Shown here: positions 18,218 to 26,515 of the stretch, piece by piece
Layout of the letters: the number at the start of each line of letters is the position of its first letter
Position numbering within the stretch: the stretch's first letter is position 1
NCBI GenBank assembly: GCA_031294825.1
Contig: JAUMPM010000065.1
Span: 1-36,090, forward strand
Direction of reading: 5' to 3'
Source: Collinsella sp.
Lineage (GTDB): Bacteria > Actinomycetota > Coriobacteriia > Coriobacteriales > Coriobacteriaceae
Length of the DNA: 36,090 nt
The notes under the pieces: model-generated
Seen by the model: the letters and a program-made list of their open reading frames with translations, nothing else
Told to the model about the DNA's origin: nothing
Databases searched by the model: none
Position numbers and translations under genes: made by a program

Positions 18218-18599
18218 CTCGATCGAGCCTCCTTACGTGGCGACGGTATATTTGCTCGGCCCTTGGAATGTTGATCGCATACCAACCGTTCCATTTTGCC
18301 CTTGACGATCCCGCTCGCGACTTATCACCCGCCAATAGCAATACCGCCTGGCGCTTGGGGTCAAAGGCGAAGAGGATGCGAATCACCTGCCCACCACACG
18401 ACGTCACTCTCAGCTCCTTTAAATGATGAAGCTTCGAGCCCTTTACGCGGTCAACCAGCGGACGACCAAGGCTGGGACCTTCCTTCTCGAGCACCAAAAG
18501 GTCTGCATAAATCTGCTTCAGCGTAGCTTCATCCTGCTCATCAAGCCAAGGTTCAATGTAATCAAGCACGATACGGTACCGATGCAGCTGATTTGACAT
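18204..18599 (-). CDS. HigB/RelE-type toxin (Gp49-like)
   Basis: 131 aa; matches the phage-derived Gp49-like/HigB family by its core: VKGSKLHHLKELRV, then GGQVIRILFAFDPKRQAVLLLAGDKS and the C-terminal AEQIYRRHVRRL helix. Family members are ribosome-dependent mRNA endonucleases. It is a little longer than the usual 100-120 because of an N-terminal helical part (VLDYIEPWLDEQDEATLKQIYADLL). ATG 18599 with a GGAG/AAAGG site just upstream. Lies between prmC and tsaC. Confidence 0.85.
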   Translation of the reverse strand: MSNQLHRYRIVLDYIEPWLDEQDEATLKQIYADLLVLEKEGPSLGRPLVDRVKGSKLHHLKELRVTSCGGQVIRILFAFDPKRQAVLLLAGDKSRAGSSRAKWNGWYAINIPRAEQIYRRHVRRLDRDGTA

Positions 18600-18608
18600 A
18601 CCTTTCTC

Positions 18609-18641
18609 CTTCTATAGTAGAAGTTTTACGGTATATTGCAA
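18609..18641 (-). promoter_or_regulatory. Promoter and palindromic operator of the toxin-antitoxin operon
   Basis: Minus strand: TTGCAA (18636-18641), 16 nt, TACTAT (18614-18619). The -10 lies within the palindrome CTTCTA-CTA-TAGAAG (18609-18623), as expected for autorepression. Start of transcription would be only about 8 nt before the toxin ATG, so an upstream alternative promoter is possible. Confidence 0.5.
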
Positions 18642-18674
18642 GGACAAACTTGCGCAAATGTCTATTTATTCAGC

Positions 18675-19949
18675 TTAAATACGCTGTTTGGGCTCGGTGA
18701 CGATGGCTCGAACGATGCGGGGACGATCGGTGAGGTCGTGGACGATACGCACGTCCGAAAGGCCTGCCTGGCGACAGAGCTCGGCCGCGGCGTCGAGCGC
18801 GCCCTCGTAGAGCTCGCAGGCAAACAGGCCGCCGGCACGCAGCATGTAGGGCGCCGCGTTGAGCAGGCGGCGGAAGATATCGAGACCGTCGGCACCGCCC
18901 TCGAGCGCCAGATCGGGCTCAAAGTCCTTGACCTCATGCGGCAGCGAGCGCATGACATCGGTGGGGATGTAGGGCGGGTTGGAGACGAGTACGTCAAAGG
19001 TGCCCCACTCTTCGCGGGGAATGGAACTCACCAGGTTGGTGAGGCTGAAGGCGACCTCGTCGGACGTGAGGCCAAGCGCATCGCGGTTTTTGGTAGCAAG
19101 GTCGATGGCGCGCGGCTCGATATCGGTAGCAGTGCAGGTAACGTGCCCGCGGCGCTCCCAGGCAAGGGAGAGCGAAATGCAGCCCGTGCCGCAGCCGACC
19201 TCGAGAACGCGGGCAGTGCGGGGCTCGGCTGGGGCAGATACGTTAGCCTCGGCGGCATCTTGCGCGGGAGTCGCCTGTTGGTCGTTGTCCTCAATGGCGA
19301 TGCCGTATTCGTCGAGCTCGGGCTCGGGGGTTTCCATGGCCTCTGCTTCTGCCGCTTCGGTTTCTGCTGCCTGCGCGGCGGCTTCCTCGGCCTCGCGGTC
19401 GGCCAGTTCCTCGGCATAGGCGCGGCTACCCAGTACGTCGCCGCCTAGCGCCGCCTCATCGGCAGCCGTCAGGTTAGCGGCGCGGCGCTCGGCGGTCGCC
19501 CGTTCGTCTGCCAGCGCGGCCTCGGCCTTGCGTGCCTCCTCGACCTCATCGTTCCAAGGCAGCTCAACACGCTGACGGGCGGCAGCCTCGGGGCTCAGCA
19601 CCTCGGCATCCAGATAATTGAGGACTTCCTCGACGAGCATCTCGGTCTCGGGACGCGGAATGAGCACGCCGGGGGCGCACGCGACGTCAATCATGCGAAA
19701 CTGCGTGCTGCCCGTGATGTATTGCAGCGGCTCGCCCTTAGCGCGGCGGACAACGGCCGCATGCATGGTCTCGAGCTGGGACGCGTTAAGCGTCTCGTCC
19801 ATACGCATATATAGGTCAATACGCGCCAGGCCCGTGGCAGCGCAGAGCAGCCACTCGGCAGAAAGACGGGGGTGCTCCTCGCCGCGCTCGGCCAGGTACT
19901 CCTTGGTCCACTCGAGACAACGCTTGATGGTCCAAATCTCGTTTGCCAT
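18675..19949 (-). CDS. prmC: Release-factor glutamine methyltransferase with large insertion
   Basis: PrmC/HemK, which methylates the glutamine of the GGQ motif in release factors using SAM. Helical N-terminal domain about 1-90, beta-hairpin with GVLIPRPETE (about 94-103), SAM-binding VLEVGCGTG (about 248-256), and catalytic NPPY (in VLVSNPPYIP). At 424 aa it is about 145 longer than the E. coli enzyme. The extra length is a block of roughly 130 residues (about 114-244) rich in Ala and Glu between the PRPETE loop and the SAM-binding strand; it looks helical then disordered. Its codon use is like the rest. ATG 19949 follows a strong GAGGGGAGGG site. Its substrate gene prfA lies 0.6 kb upstream. 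Confidence 0.93.
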   Translation of the reverse strand: MANEIWTIKRCLEWTKEYLAERGEEHPRLSAEWLLCAATGLARIDLYMRMDETLNASQLETMHAAVVRRAKGEPLQYITGSTQFRMIDVACAPGVLIPRPETEMLVEEVLNYLDAEVLSPEAAARQRVELPWNDEVEEARKAEAALADERATAERRAANLTAADEAALGGDVLGSRAYAEELADREAEEAAAQAAETEAAEAEAMETPEPELDEYGIAIEDNDQQATPAQDAAEANVSAPAEPRTARVLEVGCGTGCISLSLAWERRGHVTCTATDIEPRAIDLATKNRDALGLTSDEVAFSLTNLVSSIPREEWGTFDVLVSNPPYIPTDVMRSLPHEVKDFEPDLALEGGADGLDIFRRLLNAAPYMLRAGGLFACELYEGALDAAAELCRQAGLSDVRIVHDLTDRPRIVRAIVTEPKQRI

Positions 19950-20024
19950 GGGGCCCTCCCCTCTTAAGCGCCGGGCGGCGCGCGAATGTCGGAGCAGATT
20001 GTACGCGAGGCCAGCGCTTGGCAA

Positions 20025-20408
20025 GGGACGATTAAAGGCAATTATCGAGAATCAGCCCAGATTTTTGTACCGGGCTTGCTCAAAGTGTACATTCGCTGAC
20101 GTCTAAATTTGCATTCGTCAAGCTTTTGGCAAGGTTGACCCAAAACTGACCAATATCTAACCAAGAACTTGCCAAATCACTTGACGAACAACGCGGTAAA
20201 AATCACCCCGCGACTTCTCGGACGATTTTTCGAGCAATATTTTCAATAGCAGATGCACGCCATTGATTACTTTCAGCAGGTAGACAGCTTAAAGGTTATC
20301 AAAGCCGTTTGAATAACATCTCAAAGCAATGTGCCCAACCTAGTCATTTAAGAACGTCCCCAATGACCACCGCATCCGGAACAAGGCAACGCCGCAGGTA
20401 GAGGACGG
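20025..20408. other. AT-rich intergenic region between prmC and prfA
   Basis: Part of a gap of about 600 bases, visibly lower in GC than its neighbours. No gene is supported. It holds the inverted repeat and 11-bp tandem repeats at 20114-20188 and a short ACGTCCCCAATGAC remnant (20354-20367) whose reverse complement recurs at 26354-26367. The prmC promoter should be here. Confidence 0.5.
20114..20188. repeat. Inverted repeat enclosing four 11-bp tandem units
   Basis: Outer arms TTCGTCAAG (20114-20122) and CTTGACGAA (20180-20188); inner arms TTGGCAAG (20126-20133) and CTTGCCAA (20168-20175). Between them, units in perfect 11-bp phase: TGACCCAAAAC (20136), TGACCAATATC (20147), TAACCAAGAAC (20158), TTGCCAAATCA (20169). 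Spacing of about one helical turn suits a regulator binding side by side. It lies about 190 bp upstream of prmC. Confidence 0.6.
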
Positions 20409-20554
20409 ACAGCGAGCGGGTCACATTTGAGACAAGGTGACGTGAAACGAAAGGGCGCTGACCTTCTGGTCGCGCCCTTGAAGTTGAACGTCAGATTGTC
20501 CAAATGCGGCCCGCGCAGCGTCGGCTGGTCCGCCGTTCGGTAGAACGGCGGAAC
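20409..20554. repeat. Structured intergenic repeat, copy 2
   Basis: 20409-20523 matches copy 1 at 113 of 115 positions; the differences are G to A at two sites, one of which breaks a pair in the outer stem. It ends in its own hairpin (20528-20554, loop GGTA) whose stem sequence differs from copy 1 but still pairs (CCGCCGTTC with GAACGGCGG). It abuts the stop codon of prfA. No T tract. Confidence 0.85.
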
Positions 20555-21622
20555 CTAAACGGCCTGCGCCAACTTCTCGGCTCGCTCGGCGGCGGCGAGC
20601 GCCTCGATGACGGTGCCGAGCTGATCGCCCAGAAGGACGCCGTTGTAGGTGGAGTTGAAACCGATGCGGTGATCGGTCACGCGGTCCTGGGGCTGGTTGT
20701 AGGTACGGATCTTCTCGGAACGGTTGCCGTGGCCGATCTGGCTCTGGCGCTCGGCACCGAGCTCGGCCTGCTGCTTCTCGAGTTCCATCTCGTACAGACG
20801 GGCGCGCAGCATCTGCATGCAGACCTCGCGGTTCTGGATCTGGGAACGCTGCTCCTGCGACTGCACCACGGTGTTGGTGGGCAGGTGGGTGATGCGCACG
20901 GCGGAGTAGGTGGTGTTAACGCACTGACCGCCAGGACCGGAGGCGCAGTAGGTGTCGATGCGCAGGTCGGACTGGTTGATCTGGACGTCGATCTCCTCGG
21001 CCTCGGGAAGCACGGCGACGGTGGCCGTAGAGGTCTGGATGCGGCCCTGGGACTCGGTCTTGGGAACGCGCTGGACGCGGTGCACGCCGGACTCGAACTT
21101 CATGACGGAGTAGACGCGGTCGCCCTCAACCTTGAACTCGATGGACTTAAAGCCGCCGGCCTCGCTGGGGCTGGAGTCGAGCACGGTGGTCTTCCAGCCG
21201 CGCAACTCGCAGAAGCGCTGATACATCTTGTAGAGGTCGCCGGCAAAGATGGCAGCCTCGTCGCCACCGGCGGCGGAGCGAATCTCGACGATGGTATTCT
21301 TGTCGTCGTTGGGGTCGCTCGGGATGAGCATGTACTTGATGTCTTCCTCGAGCTGGGGAAGCTTCTCCTCGTTCTCGGAGATGTCCATCTGGAGCATTTC
21401 CTTCTCGTCCGCGTCGGTGGTGTCGCGGAGCATCTCCTTGGCGGCCTCGATGTCATCGAGCGCGCCGATGTACTCGCGCGAAGCGGCGATGAGGTCGGAC
21501 TGGTGCGCGTACTCCTTGTTGAGGCGCGTGAACTCCTTGATATCGGAGGCGACGGCCGGGTCGGAAAGCTTCTTCTCGAGCTCCTCGTAGGCCTTAATGA
21601 TCTTTTCGAGCTTGTCGCGCAT
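20555..21622 (-). CDS. prfA: Peptide chain release factor 1
   Basis: Terminates translation at UAA and UAG. 355 aa. The stop-codon-reading PxT motif is Pro187-Lys188-Thr189 (RVPKTESQG), which marks RF1 rather than RF2. The GGQ motif is at 231-233 in ASGPGGQCVNTT; Gln233 is the residue PrmC methylates. The Cys after GGQ replaces the His or Ser common elsewhere. ATG 21622 has AAAGGAG upstream. Its stop codon abuts repeat copy 2. Confidence 0.96.
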   Translation of the reverse strand: MRDKLEKIIKAYEELEKKLSDPAVASDIKEFTRLNKEYAHQSDLIAASREYIGALDDIEAAKEMLRDTTDADEKEMLQMDISENEEKLPQLEEDIKYMLIPSDPNDDKNTIVEIRSAAGGDEAAIFAGDLYKMYQRFCELRGWKTTVLDSSPSEAGGFKSIEFKVEGDRVYSVMKFESGVHRVQRVPKTESQGRIQTSTATVAVLPEAEEIDVQINQSDLRIDTYCASGPGGQCVNTTYSAVRITHLPTNTVVQSQEQRSQIQNREVCMQMLRARLYEMELEKQQAELGAERQSQIGHGNRSEKIRTYNQPQDRVTDHRIGFNSTYNGVLLGDQLGTVIEALAAAERAEKLAQAV

Positions 21623-21823
21623 GGCGGGACTCCTTTATGTGCGTGAAGGTGAAAATCGGCAGAGTTGATGGGGCGCGCGGCGCCACTGCGGGGGTAAGCC
21701 CAGCTAGAACATGTCGATCTTCAGATACATGCGCATCCCTTCGCGTATGGGGTACATAGTTGCGGTCTAACCCATATATGATAGCGTGCGCAGGCAAACC
21801 TGCATATAACCCGCACGGAATGA

Positions 21824-21856
21824 TTGGTGCAAACAAACCTGACCCCATTGCACCAA
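21824..21856. repeat. REP-like perfect palindrome
   Basis: TTGGTGCAA and TTGCACCAA (9-bp arms) enclose a 15-nt loop containing CAAACCTGACCCCA. It lies in the 249-base gap between the M20 peptidase stop and prfA. The style (GGGGTCAGGTTTG in the loop) resembles REP-type palindromes, but no REP transposase gene is in the window. A small GCAGG/CCTGC hairpin lies at 21790-21803. No gene is seen in this gap. Confidence 0.55.
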
Positions 21857-21871
21857 GGGCTTCCTTTTTGG

Positions 21872-23287
21872 CTAGAGCGTATGGAGCAGGGCGATGAGGA
21901 AGCGCACGCCCTGGAGGTAGGCGCGGCGGGTGATGCGCTCGTTGGTGCCGTGGACGCCGCGGTCGCACTCGTCATCGTCGACCACAAAGGCCGAGAAGCG
22001 AATGCACTCGGAGCAAATGCGCTGGTAGTTGGCAGCGTCGGTCGCGCCGATCACGGTCGAGGGGACAATCGCCAACGGCTCGAATGATCCGTTTTCCTCC
22101 GTCCCCTTTGGATCACGGAAATAGCGGGCGGCGATGGCGCGAACGGCCTCGAGTCCCGGTCCACCAACGCGCGGGGACGGCGAAGGCTCGGAGCTGCCGG
22201 GGCCAAGTTCGACCTCCACACGTCCGGCAAGGCCCGCCGCGGCAACCGCCTCGCGGCAGCGCGCCACAACGTCGGCCACGCTCGTGCCCTCGAGCATGCG
22301 GAAGTTAATGTTGGCCCACATATCCTGCGGCATTACGTTGGCGCCGGTGCTGCCACCCTCGATCTGCGTGGGCGCGCAGGTGGTCGTCACCAGCGGATAG
22401 AGCTTCTTGCTGGCGAGGCACTCGCGCACGATGGTGTCCTTGTTGGAGGCAATCTCGTCGGCCGTGTAAAGCCCCAGCTCGACGAGCTGTGCGGCAAGCA
22501 GGTCCGTGACGCGCGTCGGCCATTCGATATCGCAGATTGCGGTGATGGCACGGCTCAGCACCTCGAGCGATGTGCCGCCGTAGGGGTTGGACGAATGCCC
22601 GCCCTCACTCTTCGTCTTGAGCACAATATCGGCGTAGCCCTTCTCGGCAAGGTCGGCATGCATAAGCCAGCCCTCGCCCGCGCCGTACTCGGCAGCTGGA
22701 ACGATGCGGTAGTCACCCTCGTCGATCAGGTACTCAAGCTCAATGCCGCGCTCCTCGAGCGCGCGGCCGATGGCGCCTGCGCCGTACTGCGTAGTCTCCT
22801 CGTCCTGGCCAAAGGCCAGGAGCAGCGTGCGCTCGTGCTGCCAACCGTGCGCCAGCGCATACTCAACCGCCTCGAGAATGCCTGCGACCTGGTCTTTCAT
22901 ATCGATGGCGCCGCGACCCCAAATGTAGGTGTCGTCTACATGCCCGCTAAAGGGGGCGTACGTCCAGTCGTCCTCGGTACCCGGCACCACGGGGACCACG
23001 TCCATGTGACCCATGAGCACAACGGGCTTGAGTGCGGGGTCGGAGCCGGAAAGCGTCACCAGCAACGAATGATCGATGAGCTCGACCTTACCCGCTGTAA
23101 ATACGTGCGGCCAGGCCCGCTGCATATAGGCGCGCAGGTCGTCGAACGGCTGCCAGTCCACTGCCTCGGCATCCATACTCGAGATGGTCGGGAACGACAG
23201 CACGCGGCCCAGGCGCTCGCACGCACCAGCCTCGTCCAGATCGGCAAAATCATCCTCATGCGCAAAGAAGCGCCAAACCTCGGCCAT
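21872..23287 (-). CDS. M20-family metallopeptidase (carboxypeptidase/dipeptidase type)
   Basis: Zinc-dependent exopeptidase of the M20A type, 471 aa. Metal and catalytic residues: His94 and Asp96 (GHMDVVP), Asp129 (GRGAIDMKD), Glu163/Glu164 (GQDEETT), and a C-terminal His in RGVHGTNERI. The dimerisation insert begins about 200. It is like the CPS1/PepV group by length; the exact substrate is not shown. ATG 23287 with AAAGGA upstream. It follows the three genes of an amino-acid ABC importer on the same strand, with a hairpin between, suggesting joint use of peptides and amino acids. Confidence 0.88.
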   Translation of the reverse strand: MAEVWRFFAHEDDFADLDEAGACERLGRVLSFPTISSMDAEAVDWQPFDDLRAYMQRAWPHVFTAGKVELIDHSLLVTLSGSDPALKPVVLMGHMDVVPVVPGTEDDWTYAPFSGHVDDTYIWGRGAIDMKDQVAGILEAVEYALAHGWQHERTLLLAFGQDEETTQYGAGAIGRALEERGIELEYLIDEGDYRIVPAAEYGAGEGWLMHADLAEKGYADIVLKTKSEGGHSSNPYGGTSLEVLSRAITAICDIEWPTRVTDLLAAQLVELGLYTADEIASNKDTIVRECLASKKLYPLVTTTCAPTQIEGGSTGANVMPQDMWANINFRMLEGTSVADVVARCREAVAAAGLAGRVEVELGPGSSEPSPSPRVGGPGLEAVRAIAARYFRDPKGTEENGSFEPLAIVPSTVIGATDAANYQRICSECIRFSAFVVDDDECDRGVHGTNERITRRAYLQGVRFLIALLHTL

Positions 23288-23311
23288 GACATCCTTTCGA
23301 TTGTGACGACA

Positions 23312-23336
23312 AGGGCCGCCCCACCGGAGCGGCCCT
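23312..23336 (-). terminator. Hairpin between importer and peptidase genes
   Basis: AGGGCCGC/GCGGCCCT, a perfect 8-bp stem with a 9-nt loop, 23 nt after the ATPase stop. The following TTGTCGT is a poor T tract, so termination would be partial; it could set the ratio of peptidase to importer. Confidence 0.5.
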
Positions 23337-23359
23337 GCCACATAAGCGCTTGCGGTTGG

Positions 23360-24145
23360 TTATTTGTCCTCGAGATAACGCGAGAGGAACTCGCGGGTAC
23401 GTTGGTGCTTGGGGTTGCCGAAGAGCTCGGCCGGCGCGGCATCCTCGAGCACCACGCCCTTGTCCATGAAGACCACGCGGTCGGACACCGTGCGGGCAAA
23501 GGCCATCTCGTGCGTGACGACGACCATGGTCATGCCGTCGGCAGCGAGCTTGCGCATGACCTCGAGTACCTCGCCCACGATCTCGGGGTCGAGTGCGGAG
23601 GTCGGCTCGTCGAACAGCATGATCTGCGGGTTCATGCATAGGGCACGAGCGATGGCCACGCGCTGTTTTTGACCACCGGACAGGCGACCCACGGCGGCGT
23701 GCGCGAACTTCTCGAGCCCCACGCTCGCCAGATGCTCCAGCGCGACCTTCTCGGCCTCGGCCTTGCTCATCTTTTTGAGCGTGACGGGCGCGAGCGTGCA
23801 GTTGTCGAGCACATCCATGTTGTTGAACAGGTTAAAGCCCTGGAACACCATGCCGATGTCCTCGCGCAGCTTGTTGATGTTGCAGCGCTCGGCCGTGAGG
23901 TCCTGGCCGTGGAACCAAATGTGGCCCGCGTCCGGAGTCTCGAGCAGGTTGAGGCAGCGCAGAAAGGTCGATTTGCCCGAGCCTGAGGCGCCGATAATGG
24001 TGACGACCTCGCCGGGGTTAACGGACAGGTCGATGCCCTTGAGCACCTCGAGCGAGCCGAAGCTCTTGCGCAGGCCCTCGACGCGGATGAGCGGCTCATT
24101 GGTCTGTGCGGCGGCCGCGGTGCCGGTAGTGGCGGTATCTGCCAT
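23360..24145 (-). CDS. Amino-acid ABC importer, ATPase subunit (GlnQ-like)
   Basis: Cytoplasmic ATPase of a polar-amino-acid importer, 261 aa. Walker A GASGSGKST (52-60), signature LSGGQ (155-159), Walker B LFDEP with Asp179-Glu180, and switch His in VVTHEM. ATG 24145 follows GAGGAGAA; upstream in-frame ATGs lie within the permease gene and have no good site. The gap after the permease stop is 22 nt. Confidence 0.93.
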   Translation of the reverse strand: MADTATTGTAAAAQTNEPLIRVEGLRKSFGSLEVLKGIDLSVNPGEVVTIIGASGSGKSTFLRCLNLLETPDAGHIWFHGQDLTAERCNINKLREDIGMVFQGFNLFNNMDVLDNCTLAPVTLKKMSKAEAEKVALEHLASVGLEKFAHAAVGRLSGGQKQRVAIARALCMNPQIMLFDEPTSALDPEIVGEVLEVMRKLAADGMTMVVVTHEMAFARTVSDRVVFMDKGVVLEDAAPAELFGNPKHQRTREFLSRYLEDK

Positions 24146-24167
24146 GATGATTCTCCTCGTCTTGAGC

Positions 24168-25316
24168 CTAGTTGGAGCTGGGCAGCGTGACCGGAGCCTC
24201 GGCGCCGAGCTTTTTGCCAAAGGCCTCGAGCAGGCGGCTCGCCACGAGCGTCAGGATCAGGTAGACCACGAGCGCCACGCAGTAGACCTCCATCTGGCGG
24301 TAGTACACGCCGGCGACGGTGGTGGTGGCGTACATGAGGTCAAACACGCCGATAACCGAGAGCACCGACGAATCCTTGATGTTGATGATGAGCTCGTTGG
24401 TGAGCGCCGGAATCGCGTTTTTAATGCCCTGGGGGAACACGACTTTGCGCATGGCTTGCCACTGCGACAGGCCCAGCGAGCGTGCTGCCTCGGCCTGGCC
24501 GGGATCGATGGACTCGATGCCGCCGCGCAGGACCTCCATCATGTAGGCGGTGGAGTTGAGCGAGATGGTGACGAGGCCGGCGGTGAAGGTGCTCCAGATC
24601 TGGTTGGCCTGGGCGGTCTCGAAGCCCATGCCGCGCAAAACGGTGAAGCCCGCGTAATAGATGAGCAGGCCCTGGACCATCATGGGCGTGCCGCGCACGA
24701 TGGTGGAGTAGATGGTCGCAAAGCCGCGGCCGATACTCTTAAAGAAGCGCACCAGGTCGTTATCCACGCGGTCGAAGGTCTGAATACGCAGGAACACAAA
24801 GAGCAGTGCCAGGAAGAATGCGATGACGGTGCCGAAGGTGGCAAGCGCGATGGTGATCTCGATACCGCGAATGAAGAAGTCGCCGCTCTTGTAGGTCATG
24901 TAGACCAGGCTCGACAAAAAGTCGCTGGGGTTGGAATCCGAGACAATGCTCACCTGCACCAGGTCGATAAACGACATGACGCAGCGGTCGATAAAGAAAA
25001 CTGCCGCGATGGCGACCACGACGTAGCTGCCTAAACGTGCTCCACGACGGAAACGCTCGGATGCGAACGGCGACTTTTCGCGATAGTCGCTCCAGTGCAT
25101 AAGCTTGGTGACCAGCGCCGCCGCCGACACGACGAGCCACGCCCACAGGATTGCCCAAAGGCAATCTTGAAACACGCCCGTGGGAGCCAAGAAGCTCAGC
25201 GGTGTGGGGTTGCGCTGGCTAAACGCCAGGCCGAGCGCCGCGATAACGCTCGTGCCCAGGTACACATAACGGTGGTCGGCCTTGATAAAGGAGGCCAGAC
25301 GATTGATGGTTTTCAT
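24168..25316 (-). CDS. Amino-acid ABC importer, permease subunit
   Basis: Inner-membrane permease of the HisMQ/GlnP type, 382 aa. The transport core (about residues 150-375) has the family TM plan and the EAA loop (AEAARSLGLSQWQAMRKVVFPQGIKNAIPALTNE). Ahead of it is an extra N-terminal part of about 140 residues with roughly three more membrane helices, unlike the 220-aa minimal permeases. Only one permease gene is present, so it probably works as a homodimer. Nine nt separate it from the binding-protein gene. Confidence 0.92.
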   Translation of the reverse strand: MKTINRLASFIKADHRYVYLGTSVIAALGLAFSQRNPTPLSFLAPTGVFQDCLWAILWAWLVVSAAALVTKLMHWSDYREKSPFASERFRRGARLGSYVVVAIAAVFFIDRCVMSFIDLVQVSIVSDSNPSDFLSSLVYMTYKSGDFFIRGIEITIALATFGTVIAFFLALLFVFLRIQTFDRVDNDLVRFFKSIGRGFATIYSTIVRGTPMMVQGLLIYYAGFTVLRGMGFETAQANQIWSTFTAGLVTISLNSTAYMMEVLRGGIESIDPGQAEAARSLGLSQWQAMRKVVFPQGIKNAIPALTNELIINIKDSSVLSVIGVFDLMYATTTVAGVYYRQMEVYCVALVVYLILTLVASRLLEAFGKKLGAEAPVTLPSSN

Positions 25317-25325
25317 GCTGCCTCC

Positions 25326-26252
25326 CTATGCCGGCTGACGATCGAGGCACGCGTCCCACATTTGGTCGCGTTCCTCTTGGCTAATGCCCTTGAGTGTCTT
25401 GTCGATGAGCTTAAGGAGCTTGTCCGAGCCCTTGCGGCAGCCGACGTTTGCCGCGACCTCCTGCTTAAAGCCCTCGCCCTCGGCAAAATGAATGGGGACA
25501 ATGCCCGGGTTTTGGGCCATATAGCCCTTCTCGTTCTCGGTGTTGTAGGTCACGGCGTCGCAGGTGCCCTGCAGCAGGTTCGAGAACACCGTGGGGACGG
25601 AGTCGACCGGGTTTTTGTGCACAACGCCCGGAATCTCGTCGATGACGGTATCGAGCATGGTGTCCTTTTGGCCAAGGACCGTAGCGCCACTAAAGTCGCT
25701 GAGCTTGGTGGCGTTTTGGTAGGGGGAACCCTCTTTTACAAACAGGCCAAAGTAGCCAATGAAGTACGGGTCGGAGAAGCCGACCGACTCCTCACGCTCG
25801 GGCGTGGCGCTCATACCGGCGATGATGAGGTCGATCTGGCCGTTGTTGAGCGAATCGATGAGACCCGAGAAGCTCTGTTTGACGGCAACGGGCTCGCCGC
25901 CGAGGGCCTTGCAGACGATCTTGGCGATTTGCACGTCGTAGCCATCGGCATAGGCGCCCTGCACGTTGTCGATGGGGATGGTGTACTCGCTGGCCTCGGA
26001 GACCTGCCAGTTGTACGGGGCGTAGGCTGCCTCCATACCGATGCGGATCTTGTCCTTGCCGATCACGGAATCGGACAGGTCGTCGCGACCGCCGCCCGTC
26101 GTGGGCTGAACTACTTCCAGCGTGGAGGGGCGCTGGCAACCGGCAAGTGTGCCGGCGACGACAGAAGCGCTCGCAGCGAGAGCGCTACCCAAAAAGATGC
26201 GACGGCTGCATATCGGCTGGGTATGCGCGCCGCATTGATGGGGAGAATGCAT
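25326..26252 (-). CDS. Amino-acid ABC importer, lipoprotein binding subunit
   Basis: Extracytoplasmic solute-binding protein (SBP family 3), 308 aa. Signal peptide with twin arginine Arg17-Arg18 (CSRRIFLGSAL) and lipobox LAGC with Cys39, so probably a Tat-exported lipoprotein. Ligand-site features: GMEAAYAPYNW, SGLIDSLNNGQIDLIIAGMSATPERE, GYDVQIAKIVCKALG. ATG 26252 has AAGG 6 nt upstream; the open frame runs further to 26324 without a ribosome site. First gene of the importer operon. Ligand unknown; polar amino acid by family. Confidence 0.92.
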   Translation of the reverse strand: MHSPHQCGAHTQPICSRRIFLGSALAASASVVAGTLAGCQRPSTLEVVQPTTGGGRDDLSDSVIGKDKIRIGMEAAYAPYNWQVSEASEYTIPIDNVQGAYADGYDVQIAKIVCKALGGEPVAVKQSFSGLIDSLNNGQIDLIIAGMSATPEREESVGFSDPYFIGYFGLFVKEGSPYQNATKLSDFSGATVLGQKDTMLDTVIDEIPGVVHKNPVDSVPTVFSNLLQGTCDAVTYNTENEKGYMAQNPGIVPIHFAEGEGFKQEVAANVGCRKGSDKLLKLIDKTLKGISQEERDQMWDACLDRQPA

Positions 26253-26367
26253 AATCTGCCTTCCCTGTTGAATCGTATGCTGACGACTTAACAGGATATA
26301 CGCCAGCGACCAGCGGCGCAGCACAAGCTCGAAAAATTAATAGACACACGGTAGTCATTGGGGACGT

Positions 26368-26498
26368 CGATGTTTTGGCAATGCCGGCGAGCGACGTCCA
26401 GAGCGAACAAGTGGCATGAAAAAGGCAAGGCATGACCAGAAGGTCTATGCCTTGCCTTATGAATGACAAATTATCGCTCTGGACGGCGCGCGGCATCG
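26368..26498. repeat. Structured intergenic repeat, copy 3 (divergent)
   Basis: Shares the left flank cgatgttttggcaa..gc.gcgagcg with copy 1 and the right flank gcgcgc.gc.tcg, but its stems have different sequences that still pair: CGTCCAGAGCGA (26395-26406) with TCGCTCTGGACG (26474-26485), 12 perfect bp; and AAGGCAAGGCAT (26422-26433) with ATGCCTTGCCTT (26447-26458), capped by GACC-AGAA-GGTC. The internal loop ACAAG..G.C.TGAA is like that of copy 1. The terminal hairpin is reduced to AGCGGCGGAACC. It lies directly after the stop of the epimerase-like gene (26516). Confidence 0.75.
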
Positions 26499-26515
26499 AC
26501 CGAGCGGCGGAACCT

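Noticed and set aside
21594..21987. Small frames in the gap between prfA and the peptidase
   Set aside because: Arg/Pro-rich composition of shadow frames, no ribosome sites, and a palindrome runs through them.
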